A stretch of 51,500 nucleotides of DNA from an uncultured Lachnospiraceae bacterium. GTDB taxonomy: Bacteria > Bacillota > Clostridia > Lachnospirales > Lachnospiraceae. The notes beneath the pieces are model-generated. The model saw nothing but the letters and a program-made list of their open reading frames with translations, was not told the origin of the DNA and made no database searches. The translations under genes were made by a program, and so were the position numbers. The stretch spans positions 1-51,500 of the forward strand of contig CAJUKA010000026.1 of NCBI GenBank assembly GCA_910586585.1, read 5' to 3'. The stretch's first letter is position 1; every line of letters starts with the position of its first letter. Of this stretch, positions 7,437-14,241 are shown piece by piece.

Positions 7437-7497
7437 CCCCGGTTTTCCGGCAGATAGGTAAATTCGGGGAGCAGGGGCGGCTTTCCGCAGAAAGGAC
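7437..7497 (+). repeat. Divergent copy of the intergenic hairpin element
   Basis: CCCCG and CGGGG form an outer stem around a longer internal region. The shared linker GGGGAGCAGGGGCGGC and a short CTTTC/GAAAG hairpin follow, as in copies 1 and 3 (GGAGCAGGTGCGGC in copy 3). It lies directly ahead of the 7507 gene. The first stem is remodelled, so homology is less certain. Confidence 0.4.
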
Positions 7498-7506
7498 AAT
7501 TTTGAT

Positions 7507-8022
7507 ATGGAGATAACGGGAATTAAGAGCATACATCCGGCAGCATCAAAGGCATCATCCAAAAAAGGCTGGAAGCTGACGAATTCCCTCCGGGAGAAGA
7601 TAACGGAACTTGCCAAAGAGGATGCGGCGCAGAATGTCTATATGGGGAATCAGTTCCTCGCCCTGCGGAAAAGCGAGGTTGCCAAAGTCGCGCCGGACAG
7701 GGCGACCCTGATGGGGAAGGTCAGCCAGAGGATGGCGGACATGAAGGAGATCAGGGAGGCTGACGAGCGGTGGCTGTGCCTCCTGTTCGGAGAGCCGTAT
7801 GAGGCGAGGTTCCAGTCTGGCGGCGGAGTCCATGTGTATGACGGGAATGGTGACGAGATACTGACCTATACCGCAGGCGTGGGCTGGCATGAGAAAGAGT
7901 CAAGGGCGGAGACGGAGGTGCATGGTGCATTGAAAGCCGCCTACTATGATGCGTACCATGCGGCGAGGCAGGAGATAAACGGGACGGAGGACAGGGCGGT
8001 TTTGATGCGAGGGCGTAGGTGA
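7507..8022 (+). CDS. Conserved unknown protein (DUF3879-like?), 171 aa
   Basis: ATG 7507 follows AAAGGA. The N-terminus MEITGIKSIHPAASKASSKK is polar and shares the style of MGINGIG in the preceding gene. Residues 20-90 are helical and charged (LREKITELAKEDAAQNVYMG, LMGKVSQRMADMKEI). The second half holds a beta-rich part with GGGVHVYDGNGDEILTYTAGVGW and a Tyr/His-rich helix. There are no membrane segments. Its 3' end contains one arm of a 21-nt direct repeat whose other copy lies at 8430-8450. DUF3879 is a tentative memory-based label; no activity can be stated. Confidence 0.7.
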   Translation: MEITGIKSIHPAASKASSKKGWKLTNSLREKITELAKEDAAQNVYMGNQFLALRKSEVAKVAPDRATLMGKVSQRMADMKEIREADERWLCLLFGEPYEARFQSGGGVHVYDGNGDEILTYTAGVGWHEKESRAETEVHGALKAAYYDAYHAARQEINGTEDRAVLMRGRR

Positions 8023-8080
8023 TAGTGCTGTTCCATACAATTCAGTGGCAGGGGCTTTCTATTTTTGACGGGTAGGAGTA

Positions 8081-8143
8081 ATGAAAAACATGGATAGCCA
8101 GATTGAAAAATTGGAGAGGTGTTATAAATGCAAAAGGCTGTGA
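8081..8143 (+). CDS. Possible 20-aa leader peptide
   Basis: ATG 8081 has a nearby GTAGGAG and encodes 20 residues ending KLERCYKCKRL. It stops 16 nt inside the next gene in another frame. The position suggests translational coupling to the membrane/zinc-ribbon gene. The short length leaves real doubt. Confidence 0.25.
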   Translation: MKNMDSQIEKLERCYKCKRL

Positions 8144-8376
8144 GCTGGGGATTAGTTATATCATATATTATTTTATTTATTGCTATGGGCATCATGGGAA
8201 TAAAAATATTTGATAAAAACTATGACATTGTGGTAGAAAGCTACATAGCGTTTATTTTTCTTTTGATTAATTGTGGCTGCAATATTTATAGGGTATTCAG
8301 CAACAGGTGTCCGCACTGTGGAAAATTACGATTGTCAAATGGCAAATACTGTTCTCATTGTGGGAAAGAGGTTTGA
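8128..8376 (+). CDS. Small membrane protein with zinc ribbon, 82 aa
   Basis: GGAGAGGTG precedes ATG 8128. Two hydrophobic helices (about residues 7-26 and 36-53) are followed by a C-terminal CxxC-x(n)-CxxC zinc ribbon (CPHCGKLRLSNGKYCSHCGK). This is the common Firmicutes layout of a two-helix membrane protein with a cytosolic zinc ribbon. The gene is clearly more AT-rich than its neighbours and is flanked by 21-nt direct repeats (7998-8018 and 8430-8450), which suggests it entered the cluster later. Function is unknown. Confidence 0.75.
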   Translation: MQKAVSWGLVISYIILFIAMGIMGIKIFDKNYDIVVESYIAFIFLLINCGCNIYRVFSNRCPHCGKLRLSNGKYCSHCGKEV

Positions 8377-8461
8377 AACCGTCAAGGCAGGAGATAAAGA
8401 CCGGTGTTTCCGGGATAGAGAATCAGAGTGGTTTTGACGCAAGGGCGTAGAAACATAAATT

Positions 8462-8920
8462 TTGAAAGAAGGTGATGGCATCGGACGCATATTGATGATT
8501 GAATTTGGCGAGCAGGATTCCCCCGCGTTTGATGAGGTGATGGATGTCCTGAAACGCCACCCCGACTTTGACTACCAGCAGCTAAATGAGGATTCGGTTC
8601 TGTCAGTACCGGGGCTGGAGATTTACCCGAACCGCAGGAAGATATACCGCGGCCGGAAGGAGATCAGCCTCACAGTGAAGGAGTATGACCTTTTCTACCT
8701 GCTGGTGGTGAACCAGGGACACGTCCTCACTTACAGCCAGATATACCAGAAAATATGGGGCGGGGATGCGCTCGGCAATGAAAGCAACACCATAAAGTGC
8801 CATATCCGGAACCTGCGGGATAAGCTGAATGCGGCCCTCCCGGATGCCGCATTCACGATCCGGTGCGAGAGGGAGGTCGGGTACTGTTTCGAGCTGGACA
8901 GGGAACATAAAAATACATAG
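8462..8920 (+). CDS. Winged-helix (OmpR/PhoB-type) DNA-binding protein without receiver
   Basis: The TTG at 8462 is the farthest plausible start; AAGGTGAT at 8468 sits inside the frame, so the true start could be near 8492. The C-terminal 95 residues form a trans_reg_C winged helix: LEIYPNRRKIYRGRKEISLT, KEYDLFYLLVVNQGHVLTYS, the recognition-helix region NTIKCHIRNLRDKL and the final strand VGYCFELD. The first 45 residues are too short for a receiver, though IGRILMIEFGEQD resembles a receiver beta strand. It may bind DNA constitutively and could regulate this cluster. It ends at a terminator. Confidence 0.8.
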   Translation: MKEGDGIGRILMIEFGEQDSPAFDEVMDVLKRHPDFDYQQLNEDSVLSVPGLEIYPNRRKIYRGRKEISLTVKEYDLFYLLVVNQGHVLTYSQIYQKIWGGDALGNESNTIKCHIRNLRDKLNAALPDAAFTIRCEREVGYCFELDREHKNT

Positions 8921-8956
8921 CAGTGGCTTGAGGACTCAGGCTGCTGTTATTTTTTT
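8919..8956 (+). terminator. Intrinsic terminator after the winged-helix gene
   Basis: AGCA...GCTTGA GGAC TCAGGC TGCT forms a stem with a 3-nt bulge and a GGAC loop, followed by TTATTTTTTT. It closes the LytTR-adjacent gene cluster. Confidence 0.75.
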
Positions 8957-9045
8957 GCCCATTTTTCGGGCGGTTTTGATAAATTCATGTAAAATCAGAT
9001 TCTATATGCCATTCCCCATTCCGGCATTGTCGTAACTTGCGTTTT

Positions 9046-9101
9046 CCTACACCGTTTCTACCTTTTCCCTACACTTGGTCTACCTTTGCATATTCTATAA
9101 T
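9046..9101 (+). promoter_or_regulatory. Four phased CTAC boxes ahead of a TATAAT box
   Basis: CTAC occurs at 9047, 9058, 9069 and 9080, exactly 11 bp apart, within two 22-bp units of the form CCTACAC-n-TCTACC. TATAAT lies at 9096-9101 and there is no standard -35 box. Repeated boxes on one DNA face just upstream of a -10 are typical of activator-dependent promoters. The 22-bp unit again fits a LytTR-type protein, but the box sequence differs from the repeats at 2204-2235. Confidence 0.55.
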
Positions 9102-9103
9102 TT

Positions 9104-9277
9104 CCCCCATTGACAAGCTGTCAGGGGGAATGCCGGAGCCGTATGCTGCTGTGTTCCTGGAAAGGGGATGCCATGGACGCAGCAGGGGCATGGACGGGCT
9201 GTCCGTCTGCAAATATCAGAATACAGTTTTTTCCAGCGGATGCCGCAGTCCTCCAGGGGACTGCGGTATTTTTCTGT
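9104..9277 (+). ncRNA. Candidate short non-coding RNA
   Basis: From the expected start near 9107 to the T-run at 9267-9273 is about 170 nt with no convincing gene. Its 5' end can fold (CCCCC..TGACA AGC TGTCA GGGGG, 9104-9127) and its 3' end is a textbook terminator. Two short frames with plausible starts (9130, 9168) run through the terminator, which argues against coding. VirR/VirS and Agr systems control regulatory RNAs (VR-RNA, RNAIII), so a LytTR-controlled RNA is plausible but unproven. Confidence 0.35.
9243..9274 (+). terminator. Intrinsic terminator
   Basis: CCGCAGTCC (9243-9251) pairs perfectly with GGACTGCGG (9258-9266) around a 6-nt loop and is followed by TATTTTT. Confidence 0.8.
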
Positions 9278-9320
9278 TCGACACGTTTCCCTTTAATGCC
9301 TGTCCATATCCTAAAATCTG

Positions 9321-9370
9321 TTTTTATTTTCAGAAAAAGCGCATCTGCCCTGTGGCGGGTGCGCTTTTCT
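9321..9370. terminator. Bidirectional intrinsic terminator
   Basis: AAAAGCGCA (9335-9343) pairs with TGCGCTTTT (9360-9368). A T-rich stretch on the left (9321-9330) and the TTTTCT end on the right let it work in both directions. It insulates the sigma-like gene from upstream transcription and may mark the edge of the prophage. Confidence 0.65.
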
Positions 9371-9419
9371 GCTGCCGGGAAAAAACGGTATCCGGCGTAC
9401 TGCCAAATCCGTGCGCCGC

Positions 9420-9462
9420 CCCTCCAGTCTTGGATTTTCAAAAAAATTTCAAGACTGGAGGG
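9420..9462 (+). promoter_or_regulatory. Hairpin masking the ribosome binding site of the sigma-like gene
   Basis: CCCTCCAGTCTTG (9420-9432) is perfectly complementary to 9450-9462, whose end contains GGAGGG, the ribosome binding site for TTG 9471. The loop is 17 nt, A/T-rich. Folded RNA would hide the binding site. No U-run follows, so this is a translational rather than a terminating structure. Confidence 0.65.
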
Positions 9463-9470
9463 AAAACAAA

Positions 9471-9857
9471 TTGAAAATAAAATATGAATTTGCGGATGGG
9501 GCGGTGTCGGAAGTCGAGGTAGAGGAATCTGTCGGTGCCGTCATTGTAGAGTCCCGGCGCATAGAGGACAACCTTTCCCGTAAGGAACGCTATCACTGTT
9601 ATTCGCTGGATGCAGTGGAATATGAGGGCGCAGAGTATTCTGACAGGAAAACGCCGGAAACTGCGCTGGAGCAGGAAGAGGATGCACGGCGTATTGCGGA
9701 GGTCATGGCTGAAATACCGGATGTCCAGAGGAGGCGCCTCCTGCTGTATGCGGAGGGGAAGACGCTGCGGGAGATCGCCCGGATGGAAGGGGTGGACCAT
9801 AAGGCTGTGAAAAAGTCCATTGAAGCGGCGAGAAAATTTTTCAGAAAAAATTTCTGA
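9471..9857 (+). CDS. Sigma-70 region 4-like phage transcription regulator
   Basis: The TTG start at 9471 lies 8 nt after GGAGGG; the frame is open upstream but only through the hairpin. The 128-residue protein has a beta-rich N-terminal half (KIKYEFADGAVSEVEVEES) and a C-terminal helix-turn-helix like sigma region 4: IPDVQRRRLLLYAEGKTLRE, IARMEGVDHKAVKKSIEAAR. Small sigma-like proteins of this kind act as activators in phages and conjugative elements. Directly downstream lies a promoter-like repeat found again at 49997, a plausible target. Translation is probably restrained by the upstream hairpin. Confidence 0.8.
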   Translation: MKIKYEFADGAVSEVEVEESVGAVIVESRRIEDNLSRKERYHCYSLDAVEYEGAEYSDRKTPETALEQEEDARRIAEVMAEIPDVQRRRLLLYAEGKTLREIARMEGVDHKAVKKSIEAARKFFRKNF

Positions 9858-9858
9858 C

Positions 9859-9899
9859 ATGGGTCCCCAAAACAGCCCCGAAATCTCCGTATAGTGAGG
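9859..9899 (+). promoter_or_regulatory. Repeated promoter-like element, copy 1
   Basis: ATGGGTCCCCAAAACAGCC, 5 variable bases, then ATCTCCGTATAGTGAGG. The same blocks with the same 21-nt distance between GTCCCC and TATAGT recur at 49997-50037. TATAGT could be a -10 box; the 21-nt gap does not suit the housekeeping sigma factor with GTCCCC as a -35, so another factor is likely. It leads the early phage operon. Confidence 0.6.
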
Positions 9900-9936
9900 G
9901 ACGCAAAAACTCAGTCCTTCGGAAAGGGGCAGATGC

Positions 9937-10155
9937 ATGAAACACACATTACGGATCAGTGTTTCCAAAAAACCGGTGAATGGCGGAATCGTGGCCTGCC
10001 GCAGTGTTTCCGTGAGGGAGCGCCTCGTGCGCTTCCTCCTTGGGGAGAAGCAGCGGCTGACCATCATCGTGCCGGGCGATTCCGTCCGGGAGCTGGCAAT
10101 CAGTGAAGTCATGGAAGGAGGAACTGTACATGGGCAAAGTGAAATTACTGCTTGA
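9937..10155 (+). CDS. Small conserved phage protein, 72 aa
   Basis: ATG 9937 follows GGAAAGGGG (9921-9929). The product is basic, with a beta-rich body (KHTLRISVSKKPVNGGIVAC, LTIIVPGDSVRELAISEV), perhaps a small single-domain DNA- or protein-binding fold. It is the first gene behind the repeated promoter-like element and overlaps the next gene by 26 nt. I do not recognise a family; similar small genes open the replication operon of many Clostridia prophages. Confidence 0.65.
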   Translation: MKHTLRISVSKKPVNGGIVACRSVSVRERLVRFLLGEKQRLTIIVPGDSVRELAISEVMEGGTVHGQSEITA

Positions 10156-10507
10156 TGTCATAGGGGATCTGCGCACCCTTGCGGACAGCCTGCAGGCTGT
10201 TGCGGATGCCGTGGCGGACAGTGGGGCAGCGGAGGCAGAGCTGACGACCACGAAGGAGCCGGAAAAAGCAGGAAAATCCGGGAAAACGGCTGTAAAGAAT
10301 ACGGCGAAAAAAGAGGAGAAGCCTGTGGCAAAGAAAGAAGAAAAACAGTTGACGCTGGAGGAAGTCCGCGCAGTGCTGGCGGAGAAATCCCGTGCCGGAC
10401 ACACGGAGGAAGTCCGGGAGCTTCTGAAAAAGCATGGCGCAGATAAGCTGTCGGGGATCGATCCGGCGGAGTACCCTGCCCTGCTTGCGGATGCGGAGGT
10501 GCTGTGA
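10130..10507 (+). CDS. Small phage replication-operon protein (often labelled rrp5), 125 aa
   Basis: ATG 10130 follows GGAAGGAGG. An N-terminal helix (LLLDVIGDLRTLADSLQAVA) is joined by an Ala/Lys/Glu-rich flexible linker (about 40-80) to a C-terminal module, LTLEEVRAVLAEKSRAGHTE followed by EVRELLKKHGADKLSGIDP, which looks like a small three-helix SAP/HeH-type fold. Related phage proteins are often misnamed rRNA biogenesis protein rrp5. It precedes DUF2800 with stop and start overlapping, so it probably helps phage DNA metabolism. The exact role is unknown. Confidence 0.7.
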   Translation: MGKVKLLLDVIGDLRTLADSLQAVADAVADSGAAEAELTTTKEPEKAGKSGKTAVKNTAKKEEKPVAKKEEKQLTLEEVRAVLAEKSRAGHTEEVRELLKKHGADKLSGIDPAEYPALLADAEVL

Positions 10508-11628
10508 TGGGGAAACACGCTTTATTGTCCGCATCCTCCAGCCACCGGTGGATTGCCTGCCCGCCGTCGGCAAGACTCTGTGAAAATTATGAGGACACGG
10601 GCAGCGAATACGCGCAACAAGGTACGGACGCCCACAGCCTGTGCGAACACAAATTAAAGCTGGCGTTAGGGATGGAAACGGAAGACCCGACTGCAGGGCT
10701 TTCTTTCTACGACGAGGAGATGGAGGAATGCGCCTGCGGCTATGCAGAGTATGTCCTCGGATTGGTGGAGGAGGCAAAGAAATCCTGCAAAGACCCGGTG
10801 GTGCTGATTGAGCAGCGGCTGGATTTCTCCCGGTTCGTGGAGGAGGGTTTCGGCACCGGTGACTGCGTGATCATCGCGGACGGGACACTGTATATCATCG
10901 ACTACAAGCACGGCAAGGGCGTGGAGGTTTCCGCAGACGGGAATCCGCAGATGATGCTGTATGCCTTGGGCGCGCTGGAGCTGTTTGACGGCATCTATGA
11001 CATTGACGCAGTCCGCATGGCGATCTACCAGCCGCGCCGGGAGAATGTCAGTGAGTATGCCATGGAAAAGAATGACCTTCTCCAGTGGGCGGAGGGCGAG
11101 CTTTCGGAAAAGGCAAAGCTGGCCTATGCCGGGGAGGGCGAGTTCTGCGCAGGGGAACACTGTAAATTCTGTAAGGCGAAGGCGGTCTGCAGGAAACGGG
11201 CAGAGTATAACCTGGAACTTGCCAAATATGACTTCGAGATGCCCGCCACGCTGGAGGATGACGAGATCGCGGCAATCCTCGTGAAAGCGGATGAGCTTGC
11301 GGCATGGGCAGCGGATGTGAAGGAGTTCGCATTGCAGCAGGCGCTCTCCGGCGTGAAGTACGATGGGTTCAAGGTGGTGGCCGGAAGGTCAAACAGGAAG
11401 TATACAGATGAGGCAGCCGTGGCGGATACCGTGAAGAAGGCGGGCTTCGACCCGTATGAGCCGAAGCTCTTAGGCATCACTGCCATGGAGAAGCTGTTAG
11501 GCAAAAAGAAGTTCGCAGAGGTCTTGAAGGGACTTGTGGAGAAGCCGCAGGGAAAACCCGTGCTTGTGCTTGAGAGCGACAAGCGGTCACCGATGAACAC
11601 GGCGCAGGAAGATTTCAAGGAAAATTAA
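10507..11628 (+). CDS. DUF2800 protein, PD-(D/E)XK nuclease-like
   Basis: ATG 10507 overlaps the previous stop and has GGAGG 8 nt upstream. The 373-residue protein starts KHALLSASSSHRWIACPPSA, typical of Cas4/RecB-like phage nucleases. The core has EQRLDFS, GDCVIIADGTLYIIDYKHGK (Asp and Lys of the PD-(D/E)XK site) and a QMMLYALG helix. Cysteines in CKFCKAKAVCRKR (about 219-232) suggest an Fe-S cluster. DUF2800 genes are regular neighbours of DUF2815 and DNA polymerase in these phages. A role in processing phage DNA ends is likely but inferred. Confidence 0.88.
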   Translation: MGKHALLSASSSHRWIACPPSARLCENYEDTGSEYAQQGTDAHSLCEHKLKLALGMETEDPTAGLSFYDEEMEECACGYAEYVLGLVEEAKKSCKDPVVLIEQRLDFSRFVEEGFGTGDCVIIADGTLYIIDYKHGKGVEVSADGNPQMMLYALGALELFDGIYDIDAVRMAIYQPRRENVSEYAMEKNDLLQWAEGELSEKAKLAYAGEGEFCAGEHCKFCKAKAVCRKRAEYNLELAKYDFEMPATLEDDEIAAILVKADELAAWAADVKEFALQQALSGVKYDGFKVVAGRSNRKYTDEAAVADTVKKAGFDPYEPKLLGITAMEKLLGKKKFAEVLKGLVEKPQGKPVLVLESDKRSPMNTAQEDFKEN

Positions 11629-11641
11629 AGGAGGCAATCAT

Positions 11642-12214
11642 ATGGCAAACAATGTAAATAACCCGACTAAGGTGATTACCGGGCCGAATACCCGGTGGAG
11701 TTATGCAAATGTATGGACTCCAAAATCAATTAATGGCGGAGATGCGAAATATTCTGTTTCATTGATCATCCCCAAGTCTGATAAGAAAACTATCGCCAAG
11801 ATCGAGGCGGCGATTGAGGCAGCCTACCGCGAGGGCGAAGCGAAGCTGAAGGGGAACGGCAGGAGCGTCCCTGCGCTTTCCGTGCTGAAGACGCCGCTGC
11901 GTGACGGGGACACGGAGCGTCCGGATGATGAGGCGTATGCGGATTCCTATTTCGTCAACGCCAACAGCACCACGGCACCGGGAATCGTGGATGCGGACAG
12001 ACAGCCGATTATTGACACATCGGAGGTCTACAGCGGCGTGTATGGCAGGGCGAGCATCAATTTCTATGCTTTTAATTCCAATGGGAATAAGGGTATCGCC
12101 TGCGGGCTGAACAACTTACAGAAAATCCGTGACGGGGAGCCGCTTGGCGGGAAGTCTCGTGCGGAGGATGATTTTGCGGATGAGGACGGGGACGAGGAGG
12201 ATTTCCTGTCTTAA
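11642..12214 (+). CDS. DUF2815 family protein, probable ssDNA-binding
   Basis: ATG 11642 follows AAAGGAGG. The 190-residue protein has the family hallmarks TGPNTRWSYANVWTPKSING, KYSVSLIIPKSDKKTIAKIE, an OB-fold-like beta region with GRASINFYAFNSNGNKGIAC and a disordered acidic tail (DDFADEDGDEEDFL), as in single-strand DNA-binding proteins whose acidic tips recruit partners. It lies between DUF2800 and the polymerase, the standard order. ssDNA binding during phage replication is inferred from fold and context. Confidence 0.87.
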   Translation: MANNVNNPTKVITGPNTRWSYANVWTPKSINGGDAKYSVSLIIPKSDKKTIAKIEAAIEAAYREGEAKLKGNGRSVPALSVLKTPLRDGDTERPDDEAYADSYFVNANSTTAPGIVDADRQPIIDTSEVYSGVYGRASINFYAFNSNGNKGIACGLNNLQKIRDGEPLGGKSRAEDDFADEDGDEEDFLS

Positions 12215-12229
12215 GCAAAAGCGGGAATA

Positions 12230-12287
12230 CACTGCCGGGTGGCGGGGATTGGGCATCAGCCTTTTCCCTGCCGCCCTTAAGGCAGTG
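12230..12287 (+). promoter_or_regulatory. Long hairpin ahead of the DNA polymerase gene
   Basis: CACTGCC (12230-12236) pairs with GGCAGTG (12281-12287), and the next 12 nt on the left pair with the CCCTGCCGCCC region on the right with two G-U pairs and a TTAA bulge. An inner GGGC/GCC pair completes it. The ribosome binding site AAAGGAGATGG begins at the stem base. No U-run is present. It may tune polymerase translation or RNA processing. Confidence 0.5.
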
Positions 12288-12303
12288 AAAGGAGATGGTG
12301 TGA

Positions 12304-14232
12304 TTGAGGACTTTGTCAATCGACATAGAGACATATTCCGATGTAGATTTAAATAAGTGCGGCGTTTATAAATATGCTTCCTCATCGGATTTTGAAATCC
12401 TGCTGTTCGGATATTCGGTGGATGGCGGAGATGTGGAGGTGGTTGATGCTGCCTGTGGGGAGAAAATCCCTGCGGAGATTGTAGCGGCTCTTTCAGATGA
12501 TTCCGTCTCCAAGTGGGCATTTAACGCCATGTTCGAGAGGGTGTGTTTATCAAATTATCTTGGGGAATGGCTGGAGCCGGAATCGTGGAAATGCTCCATG
12601 GTCTGGTCTGCCACCCTCGGTCTTCCGCTGTCTTTGGAAAACGTGGGCGCGGTGCTTGGGCTGGAAAAGCAGAAGCTGACCGAGGGGAAAGACCTGATCC
12701 GGTATTTCTGCGTCCCCTGCAGACCCACCAAAGCAAATGGCGGCCGGACACGGAACCTGCCGGAACATGACCGTGAAAAATGGGAGCGGTTCAAGGCATA
12801 CAACCTCCGCGATGTGGAGGCGGAGATGCAGATACAGCAGAGGCTTTCCAAATTCCCTGTGCCGGGTTCTGTGTGGGAGGAATACTGGCAGGACCAGGAG
12901 ATCAACGACCGGGGAATCGGCGTGGACATGGAGATGGTCGCACAGGCGATTGCCATGGACGGACGTTCCAGGGCGGAGCTGTCGGCGGCAATGAAGGAAC
13001 TGACGGAACTGGAGAATCCAAACTCCGTGCAGCAGATGAAGCAGTGGCTTGCGGAGAACGGGATGGAGACAGACTCCCTTGATAAAAAGGCGGTGGCGGA
13101 ACTGCTGAAGACTGCGCCGGAGCCGTTGGGTGAGGCGCTTTCCCTGCGGCAGCAGCTTGCCAAATCCTCTGTGAAGAAATACCAGGCAATGGAGAATGCG
13201 GTGTGTGCAGACGGACGGGCGCATGGGATGTTCCAATTCTACGGGGCCAACAGGACCGGCAGATATAGCGGGCGTATTATCCAGCTTCAAAATCTGCCCC
13301 AGAACCATATCCCCGATCTGGCGCAGGCACGGGAGCTTGTAAAGGCAGGGGATTTTGATGCCCTTGCCATGCTCTATGAGGATATCCCGGATACGCTCTC
13401 GCAGCTCATCCGCACGGCTTTCGTCCCGCAGGGCGGCAGGAAATTTATCGTGGCGGACTTTTCCGCAATCGAGGCGAGGGTGATTGCATGGATCGCCGGG
13501 GAACGGTGGCGGATGAAGGTGTTTGAGGGCGGCGGTGACATTTACTGTGCTTCGGCAAGCCAGATGTTCCATGTGCCGGTGGAGAAGCACGGGGTGAACG
13601 GGCATCTGCGGCAGAAAGGGAAGATAGCGGAGCTGGCTCTTGGCTACGGCGGATCAGTGGGCGCACTGAAATCCATGGGCGCGCTGGAGATGGGACTTTC
13701 CGAGGAAGAGCTGCAGCCGCTTGTTTCGGCATGGCGGGATTCCAATCCGAGCATTACGGAATTCTGGTGGGCGGTTGACCGTGCCGTGAAGGAATGCGTC
13801 AAAAAGAAGATGCCGACAGAGACACACGGCATCCGCTTCACCTGCCAGAGCGGGATGCTGTTCATCACGCTTTTCTCCGGCAGGAGGCTTGCCTATGTGA
13901 AGCCGAGGATCGGGGAGAACCAGTTTGGCGGGGAGTCCGTCACCTACATGGGAGTGGGCGGCACAAAGAAATGGGAGCGGCTGGAAAGCTACGGCCCGAA
14001 GTTTGTGGAGAACATTGTGCAGGCGACCGCCCGTGATATCCTCTGCTATGCCATGCAGACATTGAAGAATTGCTCCATTGTCGCTCATGTACACGATGAA
14101 ATTATTATCGAGGCAGACAGGAGGATGTCGCTTTCCGCTGTCTGTGAACAGATGGGCAGGACGCCGCCCTGGGCAGAGGGGCTGCTGCTCCGTGCCGATG
14201 GCTATGAGTGTGAATTTTACCAGAAAGACTGA
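12304..14232 (+). CDS. Phage family-A DNA polymerase with 3'-5' exonuclease
   Basis: The TTG start at 12304 follows AAAGGAGATGG. The 642-residue protein opens with the DEDD exonuclease motif (LSIDIETYSDVDL), continues with WAFNAMFER and HDREKWERFKAYNLRDVEAE, and has a family-A polymerase domain: GRYSGRIIQLQNLPQN, motif A VADFSAIEARVIAW (Asp about 385), the O-helix region KIAELALGYGGS and motif C HVHDEI (Asp about 598). It lacks the 5'-3' exonuclease of PolI, as in other phage polymerases. It replicates phage DNA with the primase/helicase at 15165. A strong leader hairpin precedes it. Confidence 0.93.
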   Translation: MRTLSIDIETYSDVDLNKCGVYKYASSSDFEILLFGYSVDGGDVEVVDAACGEKIPAEIVAALSDDSVSKWAFNAMFERVCLSNYLGEWLEPESWKCSMVWSATLGLPLSLENVGAVLGLEKQKLTEGKDLIRYFCVPCRPTKANGGRTRNLPEHDREKWERFKAYNLRDVEAEMQIQQRLSKFPVPGSVWEEYWQDQEINDRGIGVDMEMVAQAIAMDGRSRAELSAAMKELTELENPNSVQQMKQWLAENGMETDSLDKKAVAELLKTAPEPLGEALSLRQQLAKSSVKKYQAMENAVCADGRAHGMFQFYGANRTGRYSGRIIQLQNLPQNHIPDLAQARELVKAGDFDALAMLYEDIPDTLSQLIRTAFVPQGGRKFIVADFSAIEARVIAWIAGERWRMKVFEGGGDIYCASASQMFHVPVEKHGVNGHLRQKGKIAELALGYGGSVGALKSMGALEMGLSEEELQPLVSAWRDSNPSITEFWWAVDRAVKECVKKKMPTETHGIRFTCQSGMLFITLFSGRRLAYVKPRIGENQFGGESVTYMGVGGTKKWERLESYGPKFVENIVQATARDILCYAMQTLKNCSIVAHVHDEIIIEADRRMSLSAVCEQMGRTPPWAEGLLLRADGYECEFYQKD

Positions 14233-14241
14233 GGTGGCATG

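Larger units (their letters stand above)
8957..9470. other. Gene-poor junction, possible left prophage end
   Basis: These 514 bp hold the CTAC array, a candidate RNA, two terminators and the leader hairpin described separately. Open frames here (for example 9037-9474) run through terminators and lack a convincing start, so I call no protein. Genes to the left look chromosomal and those to the right look phage, so an attachment site may lie here, but no matching core is visible because the right end is outside the window. Confidence 0.45.

Noticed and set aside
9037..9474. Forward open frame (145 codons) in the junction region
   Set aside because: It crosses two intrinsic terminators, is Pro/Cys-rich with no motif, and lacks a suitable binding site; the region reads better as regulatory or RNA.
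12550..13605. Reverse-strand open frame (351 codons) opposite the DNA polymerase
   Set aside because: The polymerase motifs on the forward strand are unmistakable; the reverse product is low-complexity His/Leu/Arg-rich.
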